NCBI GenBank assembly: GCA_003516705.1
Contig: DPCJ01000126.1
Span: 28,312-42,341 of the forward strand
Length of the DNA stretch: 14,030 bases
Direction: 5' to 3'
DNA from: Prolixibacteraceae bacterium
GTDB taxonomy: Bacteria > Bacteroidota > Bacteroidia > Bacteroidales > Prolixibacteraceae
A model generated the notes under the pieces. That model was not told where the DNA came from. It was given only the letters and a program-made list of their open reading frames with translations, and made no database searches. Of the stretch, positions 5,822-12,654 are shown piece by piece (position 1 is the stretch's first letter; each line of letters opens with the position of its first letter). The position numbers and the translations under genes were made by a program.

Positions 5822-6583
5822 ATGCGAATAATATCCGGAATTTTATTGTCAATCCTCGCGCTCTTTTTGTTCTCCTGTGCCGAAAAGCCTCAGTTTCCAG
5901 AGAAAAGGAGTGAGAAGTTTCCGGCGGCGGCACTAACGGTTTCACGACCTTTTTTTCAATATGAATCGAATTTTGCTGATAGTTTGCCAGAACAAATTGT
6001 CGGTAACGAACTGCAACAACTTAAAAGCTTTATTTCGAAATATGAAAACCGTGATGAAAGTTTTTCTGTTGAAAAAATGGAATCACTTTGGGAGTCGGAG
6101 AATAAAAGGATAGAATCTACTGGTTCAGAAGCTGTATTGTCATGGATTGAAGTGACAGGTTTTTTGCTCGAAATCACCGGAAAACCGCTTTATGCCGAAG
6201 AATTACAAAAGCTTTCGACAACTGAAAATATGGGTTTGTCAGCATCAGAATTTGAACTTACAGAGCAACAACTTGCACCTTTTATTTTCACTAAAAATGT
6301 GGACCATATTTTTGTTAATTTTTTTGTGAATTCTTCGGTTGAATATGTCCATTCCCTTGGTGGAAAAGTAAAGATTACGCAGGAATTAACCGGCTCAAAT
6401 AGTTTATTACTGAAATTCAGTACCACTGATAAACGGTACATCGAAGTAAATATTCTGATACCTTCAGGAGCCAAAAACGCCACAGTAACCGAGAAGAATG
6501 TAAAATATGTTGCCACTCCGGGTGAATATTGCCTGATCGCCAGAAAATGGAAAGAAGGCGACGTGGTTGAAGTCAAATATTAG
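5822..6583 (+). CDS. Lipoprotein resembling the C-terminal part of a GH127/DUF1680 glycosidase
   Basis: The 253-residue protein has a lipoprotein signal (hydrophobic stretch, then LFSC with Cys19), so it is expected to be membrane-anchored. Residues 103-130 (SWIEVTGFLLEITGKPLYAEELQ) resemble the end of the GH127 alpha/alpha barrel, where family members have a W-I...LLELTGDPKYADELE pattern. Residues 160-253 resemble the following beta domain: FVNFFVNSSV, IEVNILIPSGAKNATVTEKN, and a closing APGEY..I.R.WKEGDVVEV-type stretch (TPGEYCLIARKWKEGDVVEV). The only cysteines are Cys19 and Cys237, so the cysteine nucleophile and zinc-binding cysteines of GH127 are absent, as is most of the barrel. It is therefore probably a non-catalytic, degraded or repurposed relative. 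The similarity is judged by eye; it could be an unrelated lipoprotein. It is divergent from the MATE gene. Confidence 0.7.
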   Translation: MRIISGILLSILALFLFSCAEKPQFPEKRSEKFPAAALTVSRPFFQYESNFADSLPEQIVGNELQQLKSFISKYENRDESFSVEKMESLWESENKRIESTGSEAVLSWIEVTGFLLEITGKPLYAEELQKLSTTENMGLSASEFELTEQQLAPFIFTKNVDHIFVNFFVNSSVEYVHSLGGKVKITQELTGSNSLLLKFSTTDKRYIEVNILIPSGAKNATVTEKNVKYVATPGEYCLIARKWKEGDVVEVKY

Positions 6584-6682
6584 AATGTAGGAATATCAGA
6601 ATATCTGAATATTGGTTGTGTCAACTGCAATACAGCATTCCATATCCATTCTAACCTTCTGACATTCATTATTCTAATCTTC
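6581..6682. repeat. Short-period GAA-rich repeats filling a convergent spacer
   Basis: On the + strand the lipoprotein stop codon itself opens a run of octamers: TAGAATGT, AGGAATAT, CAGAATAT, CTGAATAT (6581-6612). On the minus strand, the sequence just after the serine dehydratase stop shows similar GAAT-containing units spaced 7-9 bases (about 6682-6640). The two runs face each other across the 99-base spacer. No clear hairpin terminator with a T-run is visible. Confidence 0.45.
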
Positions 6683-7888
6683 TTATTGTTTTGGCATCGC
6701 TTTCAGCATGGCAAGTCCGCCCTGCGAAGTTTCACGGTACTGGCTTTGTAAATCAACCCCGGTTTTGTACATGGTTTCCACTACCTCATCAAAACTAATA
6801 CGGTGACGACCGTCGGAAATTATAGCATAAGTTGTGTGTGCCACCGCACGTTCGGCTGCGAAAGCATTTCGCTCAATACACGGAATCTGAACTAACCCGG
6901 CCACCGGGTCGCAGGTGAGTCCGAGATGATGTTCCAACCCCATTTCGGCTGAATATTCAATCTGATAAATGGTTCCGCCCAATAGTTGTGCTGAGGCTGC
7001 CGATGCCATTGCACAGGCTGTGCCAACTTCCCCCTGGCAACCCACTTCTGCTCCAGAAATTGATGCATTTCGTTTTACAAGATTTCCGATTAGTCCGGCA
7101 GTGGCAAGTGCCCGCAAAATGGCAGTTTTGTCAGAATCGTAAACTTTCCGGGCGTATTCGAGTACGGCAGGTAAAACGCCACAGGCGCCGCAGGTTGGGG
7201 CAGCCACAATTTTTCCGCCCGAGGCATTTTCTTCTGAAACCGCCAACGCAAACGAAAACAATTGGGAGCGGCGTTTAAATGGTGTGGCGTAATTTTTGCC
7301 TTTCAGATGGTACGACTGCGCCTTGCGCGGAAGTTTTAAAACACCGGGCAACACGCCATCGCGGTTCAAACCCCTGTCGATACTCTCTTTCATGGCGTCC
7401 CACACTTCTTCAAGAAACGGCCAGATTTCAGCACTTTCGTATTCTTCAACGTACTCCCAATACTGTTTGCCATTCTGATTGCACCAATCCATTATTTCCT
7501 GCAGATTTTTGTGCGGGTAAATCTGCCGGGTTTCGGTTTCGGTAAAATCATCGGTTATGGTTCCGCCACCTACACTGTATGCAGTCCATTCATCCAATAG
7601 TTCATTTTTTTCGTTAAATGCCGAAAACTTCAGTGCATTTGGATGTTTGGGCAGAAAAGTTTTGGGTTCCCACAAAATGCTGCATTGAAAATTTTTGAAA
7701 ATATCTTTAATGGCAAGGTCGGTAAGGTGCCCAAGTCCTGTGGCTGCAAGACTTCCGTATAATATCACTTCGAAATGGTGTGCCCCGTTGTTTTTCTGAA
7801 GAAAGCGCTCCGAAGCTTTTCGGGGTCCCATCGTGTGGCTGCTCGATGGGCCATGACCGATACGGTATAATTCGCGGATTGATTCCAT
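6683..7888 (-). CDS. sdaA: L-serine dehydratase (ammonia-lyase), iron-sulfur type, single chain
   Basis: This cytoplasmic enzyme deaminates L-serine to pyruvate and ammonia using a [4Fe-4S] cluster. With the start at ATG 7888 the protein has 401 residues and opens MESIRELYRIGHGPSSSHTMGP, the normal family N-terminus. A frame extending to 7921 adds 11 residues that I regard as unlikely. The alpha-type catalytic half contains APTCGACGV and three cluster cysteines in GCQGE, TCDPV and PCIERN (Cys284, Cys326, Cys337). Their spacing of 42 and 11 residues equals that of the Legionella enzyme ligands (343, 385, 396). The beta and alpha parts are fused in one chain, as in E. coli SdaA. It is transcribed divergently from the epimerase gene. 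Confidence 0.96.
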   Translation of the reverse strand: MESIRELYRIGHGPSSSHTMGPRKASERFLQKNNGAHHFEVILYGSLAATGLGHLTDLAIKDIFKNFQCSILWEPKTFLPKHPNALKFSAFNEKNELLDEWTAYSVGGGTITDDFTETETRQIYPHKNLQEIMDWCNQNGKQYWEYVEEYESAEIWPFLEEVWDAMKESIDRGLNRDGVLPGVLKLPRKAQSYHLKGKNYATPFKRRSQLFSFALAVSEENASGGKIVAAPTCGACGVLPAVLEYARKVYDSDKTAILRALATAGLIGNLVKRNASISGAEVGCQGEVGTACAMASAASAQLLGGTIYQIEYSAEMGLEHHLGLTCDPVAGLVQIPCIERNAFAAERAVAHTTYAIISDGRHRISFDEVVETMYKTGVDLQSQYRETSQGGLAMLKAMPKQ

Positions 7889-8026
7889 ATTCCATTTTTG
7901 ATGTTGCGGCAAATTAATCATTTCTGCTGCAAATAAAACATGATTAAATTGGTATTGAATTCTTCATTTCAAGTGAGTTTTAAATTCTAAAATGTAATTT
8001 TACCACTCATTAAAAAATAACTATTT

Positions 8027-9154
8027 ATGAAAAACCTGAACCTGGTTCTTATTTTGACTGTGTTAGTTTTTTTAAATTGCTCAAACCAAAAGGCTGATAC
8101 CTTAAAATTTCCATATAATAAAGCCGATTTTGAAACTGTTGTTGATGGTAAGCCAACCCGTTTATTTACGATGGAAAATGAAAATGGAATAGTGGTGACC
8201 CTGACAAATTACGGGGCAAAGATTGTTTCATTGTACACACCCGACCGAAATGGAAAACGGGCAGATGTAGTTTTAGGATTTAAATCGATTGCTGAATATC
8301 AACAATATAGTGCAAGTCATGGTGCTGTTGTGGGGCCGTTTGCCAACCGCATTGCCAATGCTCAGTTTAAAATTGACACTATTACATATAAGTTGCCTGC
8401 AAACAACGGGAGAAGTTGTTTACATTCAGGAAATGACAGTTGGTATCGCAAAGCCTGGGATTTTCAGAAAGATGGTAATGTAACGGTTTTCACGCTTGAA
8501 AGCCCTGATGGAGAGTTTGGTTTTCCCGGAAACAAAAAAGCAAAGGTGGTTTACACATTGACCGAAGACAATGAGCTTAAAATAGATTATGAAGTAACTA
8601 CTGACAAAGCTTGTTACATCAATGTTACAAATCATTCATATTTTAATTTGCGAGGTGAGGGTAACGGTGATGTGCTGAACCACGAGGTTATAATTAATGC
8701 CGGTAAAAGCACTCCCGTGAATATGTTTATGATACCAACCGGTGAAATTGTTGACATCCGCGGATCGTTTCTCGATTTTACAACACCTCATACAATTGGT
8801 GAAAGAATTGATTCCACGCATCAGCAACTTCAGTTTGCGAGAGGTTACGATTTTAACTATGTAATTGATAAAAAGGAAAGTGAACTTGCTTTTGCAGCCA
8901 GCGCATACGAACCTGAAAGCGGCAGGCTTATGGAGGTTTTTACTACCGAACCCGGCATTCAGTTTTACACCGGAAATCACTTAAGAGGGGCCGAAACCGG
9001 AAAATCGGGAGTTGCATACACAAAACGCACTGGTTTTTGTCTTGAGACACAGCATTTCCCTGATAGTCCGAACCAACCTCAGTTTCCATCCACATTGGTA
9101 AATCCGGGAGAGGTTTTCCAGTCAACAACCATTTATAAGTTTTCAGCAAAATAA
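8027..9154 (+). CDS. galM: Secreted lipoprotein aldose 1-epimerase (mutarotase)
   Basis: The 375-residue protein interconverts alpha and beta anomers of hexoses such as galactose or glucose. The N-terminus carries a lipoprotein signal with FLNC (Cys18), so it should be anchored in the periplasm or at the outer membrane rather than in the cytosol. Family motifs are TNYGAKIVSLYTPDRNG (60-76), VVGPFANRIANA (101-112), LHSG with His133, TNHSYFNL with His203, and CLETQHFPDSPNQPQFPS with the catalytic Glu340. The general acid/base His and Glu pair of GalM is therefore complete. The gene stands alone on its strand, and a REP-like repeat separates it from the convergent VOC gene. Export suggests it acts on sugars released outside the cytoplasm. 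Confidence 0.95.
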   Translation: MKNLNLVLILTVLVFLNCSNQKADTLKFPYNKADFETVVDGKPTRLFTMENENGIVVTLTNYGAKIVSLYTPDRNGKRADVVLGFKSIAEYQQYSASHGAVVGPFANRIANAQFKIDTITYKLPANNGRSCLHSGNDSWYRKAWDFQKDGNVTVFTLESPDGEFGFPGNKKAKVVYTLTEDNELKIDYEVTTDKACYINVTNHSYFNLRGEGNGDVLNHEVIINAGKSTPVNMFMIPTGEIVDIRGSFLDFTTPHTIGERIDSTHQQLQFARGYDFNYVIDKKESELAFAASAYEPESGRLMEVFTTEPGIQFYTGNHLRGAETGKSGVAYTKRTGFCLETQHFPDSPNQPQFPSTLVNPGEVFQSTTIYKFSAK

Positions 9155-9178
9155 CCGCTGAAACCTGTATTCTTTATT

Positions 9179-9207
9179 CTCCCCCTTCAGGGAAGTCCGA
9201 GAGGGCT
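9179..9207 (-). repeat. REP-like GC-rich element between convergent stops
   Basis: Read on the minus strand, the 29 bases begin AGCCCTCT and contain CTTCCCTGAAGGGG. They align without gaps, with scattered substitutions, to the copy at 12560-12588. It occupies most of the 55-base spacer between the epimerase and VOC stops. Its CCC-TTCA-GGG core could form a small hairpin, but stability looks modest. Confidence 0.5.
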
Positions 9208-9209
9208 TT

Positions 9210-10277
9210 TCAGTCTTTTACTTTCATAAACCTGAACAGGTTGAGCATCCAGTTGGGCAGCGGGTGATGACCGCGTTTCCTGAAGTCGATATACCAGCCC
9301 ACTTTTTTCATCAACGGTATTTTGTGGGTTTCCACAAATTCGATGAGCGTTCCTTCGGGTGCCTGAATGTAGGCGAAATTTCCGGCTGCTTCTCCCATAT
9401 CGAAAGTGTCCATGGCTTTTGCACTGTCAACTGTAAACGGAAATCCGGTTTCTTTAACCAGCTCACGGATGGCATCCATTCCGTTGATATCAAAACAAAG
9501 ATGAATAAAGCCGGGGTCTCCCCAGATTCGTCCTTCGAAAATATTACGTGGTTCACGGTCGAGTACCTGAACCAGCTCGATTACCGAATGACCAAAAAAC
9601 GGACTAAATGCACCGGTTTTAACATCGGAATGTTGAAGCAAAACCCTCCGGAATTTTTTGTCGCCACCCGGAATCCCGGCAAAGTCTTCAAAAACACCGG
9701 TTTTATCGTAAACAATCTTATCGTATTGCAAAATTTTCTGGTAAACGGACAGACTTTCTTCCATGTTTTTCACCCCGATAACTGTACCGAAAATACCACC
9801 TGTCAGCGCTTTTTCCTTCAGTCTGAAAACCCATTTTTCGTTTCTGACTTCCCAAAGATTGTTGTAAATATCTTTTAAGAAAAAATGCTCATTTCCGTTG
9901 GGACTGTTTTTTATTTCGGTCAAAACATTTAGTCCCGAATTTTTGAAAGCATGAAAAGCAGCTTTGATATCAGCCGTTTTCAATATACCTACATTAATAC
10001 CCAAATCACCCAACTGAATTTCGAATTTACAGGGTTCTGGCTTTTTTCCTGTGTGCTGCCAGATTTCGAAGCCGCCGCCTCCCTGCATATTCAGGGCCAG
10101 CACAGCGTGGCGGGTACGGGTTTTGCCATCGGTGTGCGCCAGCATCAGTTCGGCTGTTGCTTCCTCCTCGAACATGCGGATGTTCATCGAAAAATGCTGA
10201 CGGTACCATTTCCACGCTTCATTTACGTTTTCAACACCAACGCCTAATTGCTGAATACCATTGATTTTTACTGACAT
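9210..10277 (-). CDS. VOC (glyoxalase/dioxygenase superfamily) protein with two modules
   Basis: With the start at ATG 10277 the protein has 355 residues. Two vicinal-oxygen-chelate modules are visible. Module 1 (about 5-150) has IQQLGVGVENVNEAWKWYRQHFSMNI and then FEIWQ and LWEVRNE. Module 2 (about 158-318) has GTVIGVKNMEESLSVYQKIL, then FIHLCFDI with His259 and EGTLIEFVET with Glu313. The His/Glu residues of module 2 are plausible metal ligands. The superfamily includes glyoxalase I, extradiol dioxygenases and epimerases; the substrate is not evident. The tail (LPNWMLNLFRFMKV) is hydrophobic and unusual for a plain glyoxalase. A frame reaching 10331 would run through a palindromic repeat and is rejected. 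It follows the SDR gene by 57 bases on the same strand and may be cotranscribed. Confidence 0.87.
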   Translation of the reverse strand: MSVKINGIQQLGVGVENVNEAWKWYRQHFSMNIRMFEEEATAELMLAHTDGKTRTRHAVLALNMQGGGGFEIWQHTGKKPEPCKFEIQLGDLGINVGILKTADIKAAFHAFKNSGLNVLTEIKNSPNGNEHFFLKDIYNNLWEVRNEKWVFRLKEKALTGGIFGTVIGVKNMEESLSVYQKILQYDKIVYDKTGVFEDFAGIPGGDKKFRRVLLQHSDVKTGAFSPFFGHSVIELVQVLDREPRNIFEGRIWGDPGFIHLCFDINGMDAIRELVKETGFPFTVDSAKAMDTFDMGEAAGNFAYIQAPEGTLIEFVETHKIPLMKKVGWYIDFRKRGHHPLPNWMLNLFRFMKVKD

Positions 10278-10304
10278 ATTTATTTGCTTTACACTGGTTT
10301 GTGA

Positions 10305-10324
10305 AGACGCATTGCAACACGTCT
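10305..10324. repeat. Near-palindromic AGACG...CGTCT repeat
   Basis: AGACGCATTGCAACACGTCT is a 20-base near-palindrome: AGACG/CGTCT arms around a central TTGCAA, with two mismatched dinucleotides. It matches the type of AGACGCATTGCAATGCGTCT dispersed repeat I recall from Bacteroidota genomes. It lies between the SDR stop and the preferred VOC start. Confidence 0.5.
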
Positions 10325-10334
10325 CTAACATAAA

Positions 10335-11126
10335 TTAATTCTTTATCCTTGATGACAGGTAATAATATAAACCGGGTAAAAAGCGGCGGATGTGTACCAT
10401 AATCAGTTCTTTTCCGCCAACAAGAATCTCTTTTTTCTCTTTTTTCAATCCGTTGAAAATAATCTGTGCGGCTTTTTCGGGCGTAATTCCACCATCTTGT
10501 CCGGCATCCATTTGCCCATGAACTGTACCGTCTTTTGTAATGGCGTTCACCGAGATATTGGTTCGTACACGGCCCGGAATAAAAATGGAAACCTTGATAT
10601 TGTTTTGCTTATTTTCTGCCCGCAGACTCTCAAAAAATCCATGCAGTGCGTGTTTTGTAGCCGAATACGAAGAGCGCTGCGGAAACCCGAATTTGCCGAC
10701 AAGACTTGACGTAACAGCCAGTTGTCCGCCGCCATTTTTTATCATATCGGGCAAAATAGCTTTTGTAAGCGCAATGGCTCCGAAGAAATTGATTTCAAAA
10801 ATCTTTCTGTCGATGAACAGGGGCGTTTCGCTCACCAACGACCGCTGACTGATGCCGGCAAACTGGTACAAACCATCGATTTTAATGTTTTTATTCAAAA
10901 CCGATTGAGCCGCTGCCACCACCGATTTTTCATCCGATAAATCCATGGGTACAACCAACGTGGTACAATTGTTTTTTTCACAGTCTGAGGCAACCTCTTT
11001 CAGACCGGTTTCATTAATATCCGAAAGAATCAGATGGGTGTTTTCTTTTGACAATCGGAGCGCAACAGCCCTCCCAATTCCGGAGGAAGCTCCTGTTATC
11101 CAAATGGTTTTACCGTCGAAACGCAT
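10335..11126 (-). CDS. SDR-family NAD(P)-dependent dehydrogenase, classical type
   Basis: From ATG 11126 the protein has 263 residues and opens directly into MRFDGKTIWITGASSGIGRA. Canonical motifs are all present: TGASSGIG (11-18) for cofactor binding, the second-position MDLSD (61-65), FAGIS (89-93) in place of NNAG, catalytic Ser141, and Tyr154/Lys158 in YSATK. A PGRVRTN block (184-190) follows. The overall pattern is close to the DHRS7-like group of classical SDRs, which may act on steroids, retinoids or lipids in eukaryotes; the bacterial substrate is unknown. The C-terminal stretch (MVHIRRFLPGLYYYLSSRIKN) is hydrophobic and may touch the membrane. A longer frame from 11180 lacks family support. 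It is followed by the VOC gene on the same strand. Confidence 0.92.
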   Translation of the reverse strand: MRFDGKTIWITGASSGIGRAVALRLSKENTHLILSDINETGLKEVASDCEKNNCTTLVVPMDLSDEKSVVAAAQSVLNKNIKIDGLYQFAGISQRSLVSETPLFIDRKIFEINFFGAIALTKAILPDMIKNGGGQLAVTSSLVGKFGFPQRSSYSATKHALHGFFESLRAENKQNNIKVSIFIPGRVRTNISVNAITKDGTVHGQMDAGQDGGITPEKAAQIIFNGLKKEKKEILVGGKELIMVHIRRFLPGLYYYLSSRIKN

Positions 11127-11273
11127 GATTTTTTGTTTATGAGGTGCGAATATAACAGAATAATTTAGTGGTTGAACCATTCAGTAACCTGAATATTATT
11201 GTCAGTGTGAAGCCTCAATTCAATCCAATTCTGAAATTTTCTAACAGACAACACTTTATTCATCCTGAAAATT

Positions 11274-11281
11274 TAAATTTG
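11274..11281 (+). promoter_or_regulatory. Candidate Bacteroidota -7 box for the beta-helix gene
   Basis: TAAATTTG at 11274-11281 matches TAnnTTTG exactly and lies 17 bases before the ATG at 11299. A TTTA at 11255-11258 is a weak -33 candidate with rather short spacing. The divergent 172-base spacer also holds an 11-base palindrome TGGTTGAACCA (11169-11179), of uncertain meaning. Confidence 0.4.
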
Positions 11282-11298
11282 AGCAAAACTAAATCATA

Positions 11299-12558
11299 AT
11301 GAAAGCCATAAGTTTCCTTTTACTGTTGTTGATTCCCGCAATCATTCATGCACAAAATGAAGTAAAATCTGCCGATGCTCTTGTGTCGCCGCGTATCATA
11401 AAAACCAATATTTCTGTGGGTGGAGCCGGTGCTGATATTGGTGGTTTTACAAGCCAGGCGATTCAGTTGGCAGTTGATGCGGTGGCAAAAACCGGCGGAA
11501 CAGTAAAACTGACTGCCGGAACTTTTACAATTAAAGCACCTGTGAGAATGAAACCGGGCGTGAACCTCGTGGGTTCAGGAAAAGAAACAATCTTGAAACG
11601 TGAGAAAGGTGTGCAGACAAAATTTGTTGTCGATGCTGATTATGGCGAACTGAAACTGATAGTGGAAAATGCAGATGGTTTTGAAATTGGCATGAAAGTG
11701 CAGGTGACCGACGATGAGAACAGCAGTTGCTGGAATGTCTCTACGGCTTTTATTACCGATATTCAGGATGAAACAATTTATGTTGACAGGGGAATGATTC
11801 GCGATTACAGGGCAGACAAGAATGGACTTGTTTCCAATGCTTCTTCGGTGATTGATGTGATTGAAGCTTCGGACGTAACCATTTCAAACCTGGTGGCTGA
11901 TGGAAACCGGACTGAAAATTTCTTTGCCGATGGCTGCAACAACGCCGGAATTATGGTAATGCACTCAAAAAATGTCACTATCGACAATGTTCATATAAAA
12001 GATTTTAACGGCGAAGGAATCAGCTGGCAGATTACTGAAAATGTAACGGTGAAAAACAGCGAGATTTCGGGCAGCGGGAATACCGGACTTCATCCCGGAA
12101 CCGGTTCTCCGTTTTCGGTTATCGAAAACAACGACATTCACCACAACGACAACGACGGACTTTTTATCTGCTGGCGGGTTTATGAAAGCCGGGTTACAGG
12201 TAATAAAATGCACAACAACGGGCGTTATGGAATTTGTACAGGTCACAAGGATACGGATGTTTTATTTCAGAAAAATCATGTTTTCAGTAATGGCAGCGAC
12301 GGAATCAACCTGCGTGGAGAACGAGAAGCCAATGCTTCTCACCGCAATACTTTTGAAGAGAATATTATTGAAAATAACAAAGGTTACGGGTTCTCTGTCA
12401 ATTCGCCTGCAAAAGATTTGTGGCTTAAGGATAACCAGTTTAAAAACTCAGTAAATACTCAGAAAGCCGCCATTTACATATTCAAAGGTGGTTCGAAACC
12501 TCAACTCGAAAATAACCATTTTGACAAACACGAAATGGGCGAAGTTGTATTTGAATAG
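11299..12558 (+). CDS. Secreted right-handed parallel beta-helix protein (pectate-lyase-like fold)
   Basis: The 419-residue product has a clear signal peptide (MKAISFLLLLLIPAIIHA, likely cut before QNE) and no lipobox. Residues 48-105 form the entry to a pectate-lyase-type helix (FTSQAIQLAVDAVAKTGGTV, then LTAGTFTIKAPVRMKPGVNL). From about 190 to 410 there are repeated turns of about 22-25 residues with the pattern V-T-I-x-N/D and I-x-N-N/G-x-x-G, for example NVTIDNVHIKDFNGEGIS, NVTVKNSEISGSGNTGL, VIENNDIHHNDNDGLFI and NTFEENIIENNKGYGFSV. Such proteins include polysaccharide lyases, hydrolases and epimerases, and also non-catalytic binders; no family-specific catalytic set is recognised. The gene is monocistronic and ends one base before a REP-like repeat. 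Confidence 0.9.
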   Translation: MKAISFLLLLLIPAIIHAQNEVKSADALVSPRIIKTNISVGGAGADIGGFTSQAIQLAVDAVAKTGGTVKLTAGTFTIKAPVRMKPGVNLVGSGKETILKREKGVQTKFVVDADYGELKLIVENADGFEIGMKVQVTDDENSSCWNVSTAFITDIQDETIYVDRGMIRDYRADKNGLVSNASSVIDVIEASDVTISNLVADGNRTENFFADGCNNAGIMVMHSKNVTIDNVHIKDFNGEGISWQITENVTVKNSEISGSGNTGLHPGTGSPFSVIENNDIHHNDNDGLFICWRVYESRVTGNKMHNNGRYGICTGHKDTDVLFQKNHVFSNGSDGINLRGEREANASHRNTFEENIIENNKGYGFSVNSPAKDLWLKDNQFKNSVNTQKAAIYIFKGGSKPQLENNHFDKHEMGEVVFE

Positions 12559-12559
12559 A

Positions 12560-12654
12560 AGCCCCCACCAACTCCCCCGAAGGGAAGGGAAATTCTTTTT
12601 CACGTATATTTTTTTGTTTCTGACTCCCCACCTGCGGAGGGGTTGGGGGAGGCC
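12560..12654. repeat. Pair of inverted REP-like elements at a convergent junction
   Basis: The left copy (12560-12588, + strand) begins AGCCCCC and contains CTCCCCCGAAGGG. The right copy (12622-12654), read on the minus strand, begins GGCCTCCCCC and contains CCTCCGCAGGTGGGG. They are diverged inverted copies of one element separated by an AT-rich 33-base spacer. The left copy starts one base after the beta-helix stop; the right copy lies inside the symporter reading frame. A third diverged copy is at 9179-9207. Confidence 0.6.

Noticed and set aside
7889..7921. An 11-residue longer start for the serine dehydratase
   Set aside because: Family members begin at MxSIRELYRIG-like residues, and the shorter 401-residue form matches the usual length.
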